Notes under the pieces: model-generated | The model's input: only the letters and a program-made list of their open reading frames with translations | Told to the model about the DNA's origin: nothing | The model's database searches: none | Assembly: GCF_001544975.2 (NCBI RefSeq) | Contig: NZ_FCOG02000019.1 | Location: 1-64,000, forward strand | Direction of reading: 5' to 3' | Length of the DNA: 64,000 nt | Origin: Caballeronia arationis | Lineage (GTDB): Bacteria; Pseudomonadota; Gammaproteobacteria; Burkholderiales; Burkholderiaceae | In this document: one piece after another, positions 10,401-20,391 of the stretch | Layout: each line of letters opens with the position of its first letter | Numbering within the stretch: position 1 is the first letter of the stretch | Program-made: the position numbers and the translations under genes

Positions 10401-10698
10401 GTGGCGCTCACGCCCACGGCCGTTGACCAGTCTTGCTCCGCCAGCGTGTTCGTGCCGATTGCCACCGTGTATATGCCGGTTGCATTCGCGCTGCTGCCTC
10501 CCTGAAGCGAAACTGGGCCCGATCCCGTTGTCCATTGCGCTTGAGCCGATCCCGCCGCCATGCCGCCCGCTACCACCGCGCACGCCGCGACAAGGCTTCC
10601 AAGCGACGACTTCCGCTTCGTTTCCCCCCTGCCGTTTCCGAAGCGGCGACCCACGTCCCGCTCGATTCGTTCCAGACTGCCTTGAAGATTCTGTTCAT
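7432..10698 (-). pseudogene. YadA-like trimeric autotransporter adhesin, interrupted by two compensating frameshifts
   Basis: The intact product would be ~1088 residues. The ATG at 10698 opens an extended signal peptide region (MNRIFKAVWNESSGTWVA), the hallmark start of this family. Its frame is lost at the six-base C/G tract 10624-10629; the signal peptide core (LGSLVAACAVVAGG) and first head repeats continue in a second frame. That frame is lost at the five-base tract 10320-10324, after which the ESPR frame resumes to the stop. The passenger has many YadA-type head repeats (SxAIG/AVG), two repeated neck/stalk modules (ISGVAAGxNDDxAVNVAQL, ALHNVAAGxxxxDAVN), and a C-terminal beta-barrel anchor ending in GVGAGMHW with a terminal aromatic residue. 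As sequenced it cannot be translated whole. Phase variation, true decay and homopolymer sequencing error are all possible. Confidence 0.88.
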
Positions 10699-11221
10699 AA
10701 AAAAGGATGCCTAACAAAAACAATGAATTACTGTGGGTTCGAGGAAAACGTCGTCGTCCGAGCCTGTCGCTCTAAGAAGCCGATTCCTTTTTTGCGTACG
10801 CGGCGTTTCTCGTGCTCTCTCCGGTCGGGCGCAGCGAGTTGCAACACGAAAGGCCTCTCCGGAAGCGCGTGATGATCGGCGTGAAGCGCGACCTGAAATA
10901 CACGACTATTCCGAATTGCTGACTAATTGCGTGAGAGCTGACGATTCGCAAATAAAAGGTGTTATTCGCTCAAGCAATCGTGCTTTGATTCGATAAAATT
11001 GAGAAAACGACAGTAATTTATCTGTTGATTCTCAAAACTCTGTGCAAGGGATCTAGGATCGATCCGATGGAAACTCGTCCTTGCGTTCGGGATCGAAGGC
11101 GGAGAATCGCCGGGTAAAGGGCGTTCTCTCGGGCAAAGGCCGCCAAAATGCCGCGCCCGGGTCAACGCGCGGCAACATGCAAACGTTCTACAATGACGGC
11201 TGTTTTCTGACTCGACCTTTC
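10699..11221. other. 523-base noncoding region upstream of the autotransporter and propeller genes
   Basis: No supported gene. It separates two divergent genes and has an AT-rich core (about 10900-11045) unlike its surroundings, which holds the dyad listed separately. Near the right end, TACAAT at 11189-11194 is a plausible -10 for the propeller gene. Upstream of the autotransporter ATG there is a poly-T leader on the minus strand but no clear Shine-Dalgarno. Confidence 0.6.
10999..11035. promoter_or_regulatory. AT-rich dyad, candidate operator
   Basis: Outer arms TTGAGAA (10999-11005) and TTCTCAA (11029-11035) are perfect inverted repeats, with inner ACAG and CTGT also symmetric around TAATTTAT. 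The dyad lies in the AT-rich core between the autotransporter and the propeller gene. Binding by a repressor or xenogeneic silencer is a guess; only the symmetry is seen. Confidence 0.4.
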
Positions 11222-12235
11222 ATGCGCAACCTTTCCCTCTCCGGCCGCGTTCGCGCGACCGTCGTCCGTGCGGTGTTCGCCGCCGGCGCCGCCTTCCTCG
11301 CAACCGCAGCAAGCGCCAACAACGTGATCGTGCTGAATTCCGGCGAGGCCACGCTGAGCCTCATCGATGAAGTCAGCCGCCAGGTCGTCGGGACCGTTCC
11401 GACGGGCAAGGAACCGCATCACCTGATGCCGACGCCCGACGGCTCGTCGCTGATCGTCGCGAATTCGGTCTCGAACAACCTGATGTTCGTCGACCCGAAG
11501 ACGGGCAAGACCCAGCGCTGGCTGGAAAACATCGAAGATCCCTACCAGATCGGCTTCTCGCCGGACCGCAAGTGGCTCGTGACAACCGGCCTGCGTCTCG
11601 ATCGTCTGGACATTTACCACTACGACGGCAAGGACATTTCGATCGCGAAGCGCCTGCCGCTCGCCACCATGCCGAGCCACATCGCGTTCACGAACGACAG
11701 CCAGACGGCGTTCATTTCGCTGCAGGTGTCGGGTGAGATCGCGGCGATCGATCTCGCGACGCAGACGGTCAAATGGAAAATGAAGGTCGGCAAGGTGCCG
11801 GCGGGGGTCTGGCTCACGCCCGGTGACAAATACCTGCTCGTCGGCATGACGGGCGCCGATTACGTCGCCGTGGTCGACTGGCGCAACCAGAAAATCGTGA
11901 AGACGATCAAGACGGGCAACGGCGCGCACAACTTCCGCTCGCTCGCGGATGGCAAGCACGTCGCGGTGTCGAACCGGGTGGCGAGCACGATCAGCATCAT
12001 CGACGAGGACACGCTCACGAATGTCGGCGACATCACAGGTCTCATGCCCGGTCCCGACGACATGGAACTTTCCGCCGACAAACGCTATCTGTGGGTAACG
12101 TTCCGTTTCGCGAAGCACATCGGCATCATCGACCTGACGAATCGCAAGCTGATTCAGACGATCGCCGTGGGCCGGTCGCCGCATGGGATTTATTTTTACA
12201 ATCGCGCGCCGGTGACGGCGCCGAACGGCGCCTGA
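11222..12235 (+). CDS. exported YVTN/YncE-type beta-propeller repeat protein
   Basis: The 337-residue product starts with a clear Sec signal peptide (residues ~1-35, cleavage near ATAASANN). The rest is a seven-bladed propeller of YncE/YVTN type: repeated units such as VGTVPTGKEPHHLMPTPDGSSL, GKVPAGVWLTPGDKYLLVGM and TIAVGRSPHGIYFYN. Family members are periplasmic or surface proteins whose roles vary, including DNA binding by E. coli YncE and companions of quinoprotein dehydrogenases; the role here is unknown. I chose the ATG at 11222, directly before the signal peptide. Upstream in-frame ATGs at 11081 and 11177 would bury it. No strong ribosome binding site is visible. A -10-like TACAAT lies at 11189-11194. 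Confidence 0.8.
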   Translation: MRNLSLSGRVRATVVRAVFAAGAAFLATAASANNVIVLNSGEATLSLIDEVSRQVVGTVPTGKEPHHLMPTPDGSSLIVANSVSNNLMFVDPKTGKTQRWLENIEDPYQIGFSPDRKWLVTTGLRLDRLDIYHYDGKDISIAKRLPLATMPSHIAFTNDSQTAFISLQVSGEIAAIDLATQTVKWKMKVGKVPAGVWLTPGDKYLLVGMTGADYVAVVDWRNQKIVKTIKTGNGAHNFRSLADGKHVAVSNRVASTISIIDEDTLTNVGDITGLMPGPDDMELSADKRYLWVTFRFAKHIGIIDLTNRKLIQTIAVGRSPHGIYFYNRAPVTAPNGA

Positions 12236-12290
12236 AGGCGAGTGTGTACTACCATTGATGCAGGCCGGCCGCTGCATCTGACGGAGCACC

Positions 12291-13316
12291 ATGTTTCATT
12301 CCATCTTTTCGTCTCTCGATAGTTTCGTTTCGACGCTTCAGACACTTCTGTACGTCGACGTCGTGCAGCCGTTCCTGTTCAAGGTCGGCCTCATGGACTA
12401 CGACGAAGACACCTATGACGCGCTCTATTGGGTGATCGTCGGCGTGCTCGAAGTGATTGCGATGTACGCGATCCTCCGCCCGCTCGAGGCGTTGCGGCCG
12501 GCGGAGAAATGGGAAAACCGCAAGGGCGTCCGGGTCGACGTGCTGTACACGTGGATCGTGAAACTGGGCATCCTGAACCTGTTTTTCTTCTTCACGTTCC
12601 AGCCGCTCTTCGATTCGCTGCAAGGCTGGCTGCGCCTTCACAACGTACCGAATCTTGAAATCGACAATCTCTGGCCGGGTGTGACGACCCAGCCGCTCGT
12701 CGCGTTCGCGATCTATCTGGTCGTGCTCGATTTCGCCGGCTACTGGTATCACCGTCTGGAGCACCGCTTCGGGATCTGGTGGGAACTGCATGCGGTGCAC
12801 CACAGCCAGCAGAAGATGTCGCTCTGGTCGGATGATCGCAACCACTTGCTGGACGATATCCTCCAGGCGAGCTTTTTCGCCACCGTCGCGCTCGTGATCG
12901 GCGTGGAGCCGTCGCAATTCGTGGTGCTCGTCGCGATCACGAACCTGATGCAGAGCGTCCAGCACGCGAACATCCGCCTGAGCTATGGCTGGCTCGGCGA
13001 GCGGCTGCTGGTCGGGCCGGCATTCCATCGCCGGCACCACGCGATCGGCTTCGGCCACGAAGGCACCAAATACGGCTGCAATTTCGGCGTGCTGCTCCCG
13101 TGGTGGGACATGCTGTTCCGGAGCGTTTCGTGGAATCGCGAGATCGAGCCGACCGGTATCCGCGACCAGATCGCCGTGCCTGGCGCGCGCGCGGTGAACT
13201 ACGGGGACGGATTTATCGAGCAGCACTGGCTCGCATTCAGGCGTATCGGAGCGCGCTTTACCGCGTGGCGTAGCGGCGGGCGGCGCAACTCCGATACGGA
13301 CACCGCGCCGGTCTGA
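12291..13316 (+). CDS. sterol desaturase / fatty acid hydroxylase family membrane protein
   Basis: The 341-residue integral membrane protein carries the histidine clusters of the fatty acid hydroxylase superfamily: HRLEH, HAVHHSQ and, further on, FHRRHHAIG with the earlier HANIR. These bind a di-iron centre that hydroxylates or desaturates lipid chains using O2. Several hydrophobic segments are visible in the N-terminal half (ALYWVIVGVLEVIAMYAIL, VKLGILNLFFFFTF, FAIYLVVLDFAGYWY). The substrate cannot be read from sequence. The ATG follows GGAG by six bases. It begins 55 bases after the propeller gene on the same strand, so the two may be co-transcribed. Confidence 0.88.
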   Translation: MFHSIFSSLDSFVSTLQTLLYVDVVQPFLFKVGLMDYDEDTYDALYWVIVGVLEVIAMYAILRPLEALRPAEKWENRKGVRVDVLYTWIVKLGILNLFFFFTFQPLFDSLQGWLRLHNVPNLEIDNLWPGVTTQPLVAFAIYLVVLDFAGYWYHRLEHRFGIWWELHAVHHSQQKMSLWSDDRNHLLDDILQASFFATVALVIGVEPSQFVVLVAITNLMQSVQHANIRLSYGWLGERLLVGPAFHRRHHAIGFGHEGTKYGCNFGVLLPWWDMLFRSVSWNREIEPTGIRDQIAVPGARAVNYGDGFIEQHWLAFRRIGARFTAWRSGGRRNSDTDTAPV

Positions 13317-13508
13317 CCGCCCTCGCGTGCCCTCTTCGGTGCGGCGCATACGTTCGGTTTTTTCGTCCTCTCAACAGTCAGCCGTCATCCATTCGGCCAA
13401 CTGCGCGGCCGGCCTTCGCTGGTTTATCCTGTCTTCTTTGTCGGCCGGGGTCAGCGCTTGACTCTGGCCCCATGCAAGGTAATTTCTCCCTTTTCAGGCA
13501 AATCACGC

Positions 13509-14336
13509 ATGAATGACTTGCTGCGCTCGTTCGTGCGCGCGCTCGCGAACGCGTTTCACCCGAGGATGCTCTGGCTCACCTTCATGCCGTTCGCCGTCGC
13601 GACGGCGGGGTGGGGTGTCGTTCTGTGGTTCTTCTGGCAGACGCTGACTGGCGCGGCGACCGGCTGGCTCGAGGGCTGGGCGTTCACGTCCTCGATGTAC
13701 CGTGTCTTCGATTCATTCGGCTTCTCGTCGCTGCATTCGGTCATCGCGCCGTTTCTGGTCGTCGTAATGGCGATTCCGCTGATCGTCGTGACGGTTTTGC
13801 TGCTGATCGCGACGATGTCGATGCCGGCCGTCGTCAAGCTGCTCACGCGGCGGCAGTACGCGACGCTCGAGGCGCGACGCGGTGGCTCGTGGTACGGCAG
13901 TCTCGGTCATTCGGTGGTGACGACGGTCGTCTGTCTCGTGCTGCTGGTGGTGACGCTGCCGCTTTGGCTGATCCCGCCGTTTTTCGCGTTGATTCCCCCG
14001 CTCCTTTGGGGCTGGCTGACCTATCGCGTGATGACCTACGACGCGCTCGCCCTGCACGCAAGCGCCGACGAGCGCCGCCAGATCGTGCGGGCCGCGCGCT
14101 GGCCGCTCTTCGCAATCGGCATCGTGAGCGGTCTGTTCGGCTCGCTGCCAACCATGCTCTGGGCCTGGTCGGTGTGGCTGCTGCCGCTCTTTCCGGTCGT
14201 CGCTGCGGCCACGATCTGGATCTACGCTTTCATCCTCGTCTTTTCGGCGCTCTGGTTCGCGCACTACTGCCTGCATGCGCTCGAACGCCTGCGTGCCGGA
14301 ACGGCGGGCGTGCCAGCGTTGCCGGCTCAATCCTGA
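13509..14336 (+). CDS. EI24-domain membrane protein (CysZ-like)
   Basis: A 275-residue polytopic membrane protein of the EI24/CysZ superfamily. At least five hydrophobic stretches are visible, among them MPFAVATAGWGVVLWFFW, FLVVVMAIPLIVVTVLLL, VVTTVVCLVLLVVTLPLWLI and WSVWLLPLFPVVAAATIWI. CysZ is a sulfate permease in E. coli, but this gene is not near cysteine genes, so a transport role is uncertain. I use the ATG at 13509 (MNDLLRSFV); an in-frame start 51 bases upstream would add an unconserved basic tail. It ends ten bases before the molybdopterin-binding gene and likely forms a two-gene unit with it. Confidence 0.82.
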   Translation: MNDLLRSFVRALANAFHPRMLWLTFMPFAVATAGWGVVLWFFWQTLTGAATGWLEGWAFTSSMYRVFDSFGFSSLHSVIAPFLVVVMAIPLIVVTVLLLIATMSMPAVVKLLTRRQYATLEARRGGSWYGSLGHSVVTTVVCLVLLVVTLPLWLIPPFFALIPPLLWGWLTYRVMTYDALALHASADERRQIVRAARWPLFAIGIVSGLFGSLPTMLWAWSVWLLPLFPVVAAATIWIYAFILVFSALWFAHYCLHALERLRAGTAGVPALPAQS

Positions 14337-14345
14337 GAGGCTTTC

Positions 14346-15152
14346 ATGGGCTTTGGCGTCATCATCATCGGCGATGAAATCCTGTCCGGCCGGCGCTCGG
14401 ACAAGCATCTGCCGAAAATCATCGAATTGCTGGCGACACGCGGGCTCGCGCTCGACTGGGCCGAATACGTCGGCGACGACCCCGCGCGGATCACGGCGAC
14501 GCTTGCGCGCACGTTCGCGTCGGACGACGTCGTATTCTCGACCGGCGGCATCGGGGCGACGCCCGACGATCACACGCGGCAATGCGCCGCCCAAGCGCTC
14601 GGCGTCCCGCTCGCGCTGCACCCGGAAGCCGCGGAACTGATCCGGGCGCGCGTCATCGACATGGCGGCGGGCAAGCCGGTCGATCTGCAGTCGCCCGAAA
14701 ACCTGCACCGGCTCAACATGGGAACCTTCCCGCAGGGCGCCTCGATCATTCCGAACAGCTACAACCGGATTCCCGGTTTTTCAATCGTCGATCATCATTT
14801 CGTGCCGGGCTTTCCGGTGATGGCGTGGCCGATGATCGAATGGGTGCTCGACACGAAGTATTCGCATCTCCATCACGCGAGGCCTTATGTCGAGCGGTCC
14901 GTGCTGGTGTTCGGCCTGCCCGAGTCGCGCATCACGCCGCTGATGGTGGCGATCGAGCAGGACTTTCCGGGCGTGCGAGTATTCAGCCTGCCGAGCGTCG
15001 GCGATGCATCGCGCGGCGCGATCTACGCGCGCGCCCATATCGATCTCGGCGTGAAGGGCGATCCGGATACCGCGGGCGCGGCTTTCGAAGCGCTGCGCGA
15101 GGGCGTGCACGCCCTCGGCGGGGAGATGGTGGAGGCGCAGCCCGACGCGTGA
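14346..15152 (+). CDS. molybdopterin-binding (MoaB/CinA N-terminal type) protein
   Basis: The 268-residue protein has the MoCF-biosynthesis fold: GVIIIGDEILSGRRSDKH at the start, then STGGIGATPDDHT, the G-G-x-G-x-T-type loop that binds molybdopterin or nucleotide in MoaB, MogA and CinA. It lacks the C-terminal CinA amidase domain, so it is a CinA N-terminal homologue, possibly COG1058-type ADP-ribose pyrophosphatase activity, rather than full CinA. GAGG precedes the ATG. It sits ten bases behind the EI24 gene. The residues after ~180 look like the second domain of this subfamily. Substrate is unknown. Confidence 0.87.
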   Translation: MGFGVIIIGDEILSGRRSDKHLPKIIELLATRGLALDWAEYVGDDPARITATLARTFASDDVVFSTGGIGATPDDHTRQCAAQALGVPLALHPEAAELIRARVIDMAAGKPVDLQSPENLHRLNMGTFPQGASIIPNSYNRIPGFSIVDHHFVPGFPVMAWPMIEWVLDTKYSHLHHARPYVERSVLVFGLPESRITPLMVAIEQDFPGVRVFSLPSVGDASRGAIYARAHIDLGVKGDPDTAGAAFEALREGVHALGGEMVEAQPDA

Positions 15153-15185
15153 CGTTTCGGTCGGTTCAGCGGCTGCGCGTGGGCT

Positions 15186-15650
15186 TTAAGCGCCAATCCA
15201 CGGCAATTTGCGGAAGCACCAGCCCGACACGGTCTTGCGATGTCCCTGCGAGTCCTTGTCGCCTTCGAAGCCCTCCAGCAGGTCGAAGGACTGCGCGAAG
15301 CCTTCTTTTTGCGCAGCGACCGCGGCGAGCTTGGAGCGCGCCGCGCTGCGGCAGAGAAACAAAACCGGGGTATCCGGGGTGGCGACCTGCCGTAGTTGTT
15401 CGATAAACTCGGCATTCGGCACCGAGCCCGGGTAGCGGATCCACTCGATGTGAACGTACTGCGCGCCGTCGATCGCGGGACGGCCGACCCAGTCGAGTTC
15501 GGCGCGGGTGCGGACGTCGATGAGGCGGGCGCGCGGATCGAGCTGCAGCAGCTCGAACGCCTCGGTGGGCAGAATGGCTCCCGCGTAAGGCAAGCGATTC
15601 TCGGCGGCGCGAGCCGTGGCCTGACCATACAACTGCTCGAGCGTGCTCAT
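15186..15650 (-). CDS. rhodanese-like sulfurtransferase domain protein
   Basis: A single rhodanese domain of 154 residues. The substrate-loop cysteine is in LFLCRSAARSKLAA (C-R-S-A-A-R-S), and the family strand ARLIDVRTRAELDWVGR lies near residue 45. Such proteins carry a persulfide on the cysteine and pass sulfur on. The ending GWCFRKLPWIGA has another cysteine. No signal peptide, so cytoplasmic. GGAG precedes the ATG. It is convergent with the molybdopterin-binding gene, with a 33-base gap, and divergent from glnA. Confidence 0.9.
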   Translation of the reverse strand: MSTLEQLYGQATARAAENRLPYAGAILPTEAFELLQLDPRARLIDVRTRAELDWVGRPAIDGAQYVHIEWIRYPGSVPNAEFIEQLRQVATPDTPVLFLCRSAARSKLAAVAAQKEGFAQSFDLLEGFEGDKDSQGHRKTVSGWCFRKLPWIGA

Positions 15651-15742
15651 GACGCAAGTCTCCGGAAAGCTTAAAGGATCATTCTAACGTGGCGCCGCCG
15701 CAGCCTGTGATCCTGCGCTGACAGGCAAAACCACTAGCAGCA

Positions 15743-15759
15743 TGCATCAAGTTGGTGCG
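15743..15759 (+). promoter_or_regulatory. NtrC binding site 1 upstream of glnA
   Basis: TGCATCAAGTTGGTGCG is close to the enteric NtrC site TGCACTAAAATGGTGCA. It lies about 210 bases before the predicted start of transcription, typical of an enhancer. Confidence 0.75.
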
Positions 15760-15812
15760 CGAAACATCGAATGCCTCGTTTCGGTGCTAACGTTAGACGA
15801 GTGACAAGGGGA

Positions 15813-15829
15813 AGCACCATTTTAGTGCG
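15813..15829 (-). promoter_or_regulatory. NtrC binding site 2 upstream of glnA
   Basis: Read on the minus strand it is CGCACTAAAATGGTGCT, matching the core GCACTAAAATGGTGC of the classical enteric glnA NtrC site exactly. It is the strongest of the three sites and lies about 130 bases before the predicted start. Confidence 0.85.
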
Positions 15830-15908
15830 TGACCGTGCGGTGACCGACAGGCGGTCCGAACTGCGAAAAACGGAGCTTCACCGAAAATGCGCGCTGCTTC
15901 AATTGCTT

Positions 15909-15925
15909 GGCGCAACGATGGTGCG
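15909..15925 (+). promoter_or_regulatory. NtrC-like site 3 next to the sigma-54 promoter
   Basis: GGCGCAACGATGGTGCG has one good half (TGGTGCG) and one weaker half (GGCGCAA). It lies only three bases upstream of the sigma-54 element, so occupancy there may hinder the polymerase or set a governor, as the low-affinity sites of enteric glnA do. Confidence 0.5.
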
Positions 15926-15928
15926 CCC

Positions 15929-15944
15929 TGGCATGGAAGCTGCT
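15929..15944 (+). promoter_or_regulatory. sigma-54 promoter (-24/-12) of glnA
   Basis: TGGCATGGAAGCTGCT fits TGGCAC-N5-TTGCT. The invariant GG (15930-15931) and GC (15942-15943) are separated by exactly ten bases. The predicted start is near 15955, leaving a leader of about 68 bases with an AGGAG Shine-Dalgarno before glnA. Confidence 0.8.
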
Positions 15945-16022
15945 TTTTAGACGCCGATAGTTTTCGGATCGGTACGGGGCGGCGAAGTTGTTCGCCGACT
16001 TTTGTTAATCAGGAGATAGGTA

Positions 16023-17438
16023 ATGAGTAAATCCGTGGCCGACGTCATGCAACTCGTCAAGGACGAGGACGTCAAGTTTGTCGATTTCCGTTTCACCGAC
16101 ACGCGCGGCAAAGAACAACACGTTTCGGTGCCGGTTTCGGCATTCGACGAAGACAAATTTGAAAGCGGCCACGCTTTCGACGGTTCGTCCATCGCCGGCT
16201 GGAAGGGCATCGAAGCGTCGGACATGCTGCTCGTGCCGGACGCCGACACGGCCTTCATCGACCCGTTCTACGAAGAATCGACCCTCGTGCTGTCGTGCGA
16301 CGTCGTCGAGCCGGCGGACGGCAAGGGCTATGAACGCGATCCGCGCTCACTCGCAAAGCGTGCCGAAGCGTACCTGAAGAGCTCGGGCCTCGGCGACACG
16401 GCATTCTTTGGTCCGGAGCCGGAATTCTTCATTTTCGACTCGATCAAGTGGGGCACGGACCAGTCGGGCACGTTCGTCAAGATCGGCTCGGAAGAAGCAC
16501 CGTGGTCGTCGGCGATGGACTTCGAAGGCGGCAACACCGGCCACCGTCCGGGCACGAAGGGCGGCTATTTCCCGGTCGCTCCGGTCGACACGTTCCAGGA
16601 CATCCGCTCGGAAATGTGCCTGTTGCTCGAACAGATCGGCATTCCGGTTGAAGTGCACCACCACGAAGTGGCGGGCCAGGGCCAGAACGAAATCGGCACG
16701 AAGTTCTCGACGCTGGTTCAGCGCGCCGACTGGCTGCAGCAGATGAAGTACATCATCCACAACGTGGCGCACACCTACGGCAAGACGGCGACGTTCATGC
16801 CGAAGCCGGTCGTCGGCGACAACGGTTCGGGCATGCACGTTCACCAGTCGATCTGGAAGGACGGCCAGAACCTGTTCGCGGGCAACGGCTACGCGGGCCT
16901 GTCGGAATTCGCGCTGTTCTACATCGGCGGCATCATCAAGCACGCTCGCGCGCTGAACGCCATCACGAACCCGGGTACGAACTCGTACAAGCGTCTCGTG
17001 CCGCACTTCGAAGCACCGGTGAAGCTCGCCTACTCGGCGCGTAACCGTTCGGCATCGATCCGCATTCCGCACGTCTCGAACCCGAAGGGCCGTCGTATCG
17101 AAACGCGCTTCCCGGATCCGCTGGCAAATCCGTACCTGTGCTTCTCGGCGCTGATGATGGCGGGTCTCGACGGCGTGCAGAACAAGATCCACCCGGGCGA
17201 AGCCGCCGACAAGAACCTGTACGACCTGCCGCCGGAAGAGGATGCAAAGATCCCGACCGTGTGTGCCGGCCTCGACGAAGCGCTCGACGCACTGGATGCG
17301 GACCGCGAGTTCCTGACGCGCGGCGGCGTGTTCACGGATTCGATGCTCGATGCCTACATCGAACTGAAGACGGGCGAGCTGCAACGCTTCCGTCAGGCGG
17401 TGCATCCGATCGAGTTCGAAATGTACTACTCGCTGTAA
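16023..17438 (+). CDS. glnA: glutamine synthetase, type I
   Basis: GlnA makes glutamine from glutamate, ammonia and ATP, the main entry of ammonium into metabolism, as a cytoplasmic dodecamer. The 471-residue length is standard for GSI-beta. Visible signatures are [17 protein letters not shown] near the N-terminus, the ATP-binding [16 protein letters not shown], and [12 protein letters not shown]. Tyr400 in [10 protein letters not shown] is the adenylylation site used by GlnE. The ATG follows AGGAGATAGG. Transcription should be driven by NtrC and sigma-54 from the elements upstream. A strong terminator follows, so ntrB probably depends on read-through or its own promoter. Confidence 0.98.
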   Translation: MSKSVADVMQLVKDEDVKFVDFRFTDTRGKEQHVSVPVSAFDEDKFESGHAFDGSSIAGWKGIEASDMLLVPDADTAFIDPFYEESTLVLSCDVVEPADGKGYERDPRSLAKRAEAYLKSSGLGDTAFFGPEPEFFIFDSIKWGTDQSGTFVKIGSEEAPWSSAMDFEGGNTGHRPGTKGGYFPVAPVDTFQDIRSEMCLLLEQIGIPVEVHHHEVAGQGQNEIGTKFSTLVQRADWLQQMKYIIHNVAHTYGKTATFMPKPVVGDNGSGMHVHQSIWKDGQNLFAGNGYAGLSEFALFYIGGIIKHARALNAITNPGTNSYKRLVPHFEAPVKLAYSARNRSASIRIPHVSNPKGRRIETRFPDPLANPYLCFSALMMAGLDGVQNKIHPGEAADKNLYDLPPEEDAKIPTVCAGLDEALDALDADREFLTRGGVFTDSMLDAYIELKTGELQRFRQAVHPIEFEMYYSL

Positions 17439-17520
17439 GCGCGCTCGATGGCGCGGGTTGATCGCCTACAGGACGATGCAACGCGCGCCTCGTTGCGATC
17501 AACGCGGTGAACGACAGAAA

Positions 17521-17544
17521 GGGACGGCGCGCCGTCCCTTTTTT
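17521..17544 (+). terminator. Rho-independent terminator of glnA
   Basis: A perfect 18-base palindrome, GGGACGGCGCGCCGTCCC (17521-17538), folds as a 7-bp stem with loop CGCG and is followed at once by six T. It lies 82 bases after the glnA stop. Confidence 0.88.
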
Positions 17545-17600
17545 AATCGCCGCCGCGCCTGAATTTCAAGACAGATCCACGACCAAGGCCTCATCGCAAG

Positions 17601-18743
17601 ATGGTTCTCAAGAATCTGATCAAGTCGAGAAAGACGCAGTCTGATGCGCTCTCCGACGATTCGCAGCTCGTGCACACGGGCCTCTTGCCCGGACTGGAGG
17701 CGCTGCCCACCGTCGTGCTCGTCCTCGACAAGCGCAGCCTGAAGATCGCGTATGCGAACCCGTCGGCGGAGTCGATGCTGGAGATGTCGAGAAAGCAGTT
17801 GACGCAGACGCACTGGCCCGAGCTTTTCGCAAACGCGGAGGAGCTGGTCAGCACGATCGCGAAGATTGCCGAGAACCGTTTCAACGCGACTCATCTCGAC
17901 GCCGTGCTCGAACGCCCGGGACGCGAGCCGCTGCATGTGCATGCGGTCGTCGCTTATCTGGAGGTCGCGGCGGATTACGTACTGCTCGAACTGTTCGAGA
18001 ACGAGCGCCATCTGAGAAGCGACCGCGAAGAGCGCATCCACGATCTGACCGCGGTCAACAAGCAACTGATCCGCAACCTCGCGCACGAGATCAAGAATCC
18101 GCTTGGCGGCATTCGCGGCGCCGCGCAGTTGCTGGAGTTCGAACTCGGCGCGCGCGAACGCGACGAGTTGCGCGAATACACGCAGGTGATCATCAAGGAA
18201 TCGGACCGCCTGCAAACGCTCGTCGACCGCTTGCTGGAGCCGCATCGACATCCGCATATCGTCGGCGACGTGAACATCCACGAAGTCTGCGAGCGCGTGC
18301 GGCAGGTGATTCTCGCGGAGTTTCCGCGCGGCCTCACAATCGAACGCGATTACGACGTGAGCGTGCCCGACCTGCGTGGCGACAAGGAGCAGCTGATCCA
18401 GGCGCTCCTGAACATCGTGCGCAACGCGGCCGAAGCGTTGCGCGAGCGCATTTCGCAGGGCGACGCCAAGATCGAATTGCGCACGCGGATCGCGCGCAAG
18501 GTAACGATCGGCAAGCGCCTGCACAAACTGGCATTGGACTTGCATATCACTGACAACGGCCCTGGCATCCCCGGCGATATCCGCGACCGCATCTTTTATC
18601 CGCTCGTGTCGGGCCGCGACGACGGCAGCGGACTCGGTCTCACGCTCGCGCAGTCCTTCGTGCAGCAGCACGACGGACTGATCGAAGTGGAGAGCAGGCC
18701 GGGCTGCACCGAGTTTGCCATCCTGCTTCCGTTTGGAAGCTGA
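17601..18743 (+). CDS. ntrB: nitrogen regulation sensor histidine kinase NtrB
   Basis: NtrB (GlnL) phosphorylates NtrC under nitrogen limitation and, when bound by PII, acts as its phosphatase. The 380-residue soluble protein has a PAS-like N-terminus (residues ~30-140; VLDKRSLKIAYANPSAESML), the H-box NLAHEIKNPLGG with phospho-acceptor His162, the N-box LNIVRNAAEAL, and G-boxes DNGPGIP and GSGLGLTLAQ. No membrane segment, as expected. The start MVLKNLIKSRK follows the glnA terminator by 56 bases. ntrC follows after 118 bases on the same strand. Confidence 0.96.
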   Translation: MVLKNLIKSRKTQSDALSDDSQLVHTGLLPGLEALPTVVLVLDKRSLKIAYANPSAESMLEMSRKQLTQTHWPELFANAEELVSTIAKIAENRFNATHLDAVLERPGREPLHVHAVVAYLEVAADYVLLELFENERHLRSDREERIHDLTAVNKQLIRNLAHEIKNPLGGIRGAAQLLEFELGARERDELREYTQVIIKESDRLQTLVDRLLEPHRHPHIVGDVNIHEVCERVRQVILAEFPRGLTIERDYDVSVPDLRGDKEQLIQALLNIVRNAAEALRERISQGDAKIELRTRIARKVTIGKRLHKLALDLHITDNGPGIPGDIRDRIFYPLVSGRDDGSGLGLTLAQSFVQQHDGLIEVESRPGCTEFAILLPFGS

Positions 18744-18861
18744 TGTCGCGATCCATGACAATCAGGTTGATCATCCAGACCCAAAACGCGAAACACGCTT
18801 TGACGCCTGACCGTTTCGACGGGCTCACACCGAACCACACGAAGACTTCTCGCCGAACGAT

Positions 18862-20370
<1,509 letters not shown>

Positions 20371-20391
20371 AGCGCAACGCGTCTCGAATAA

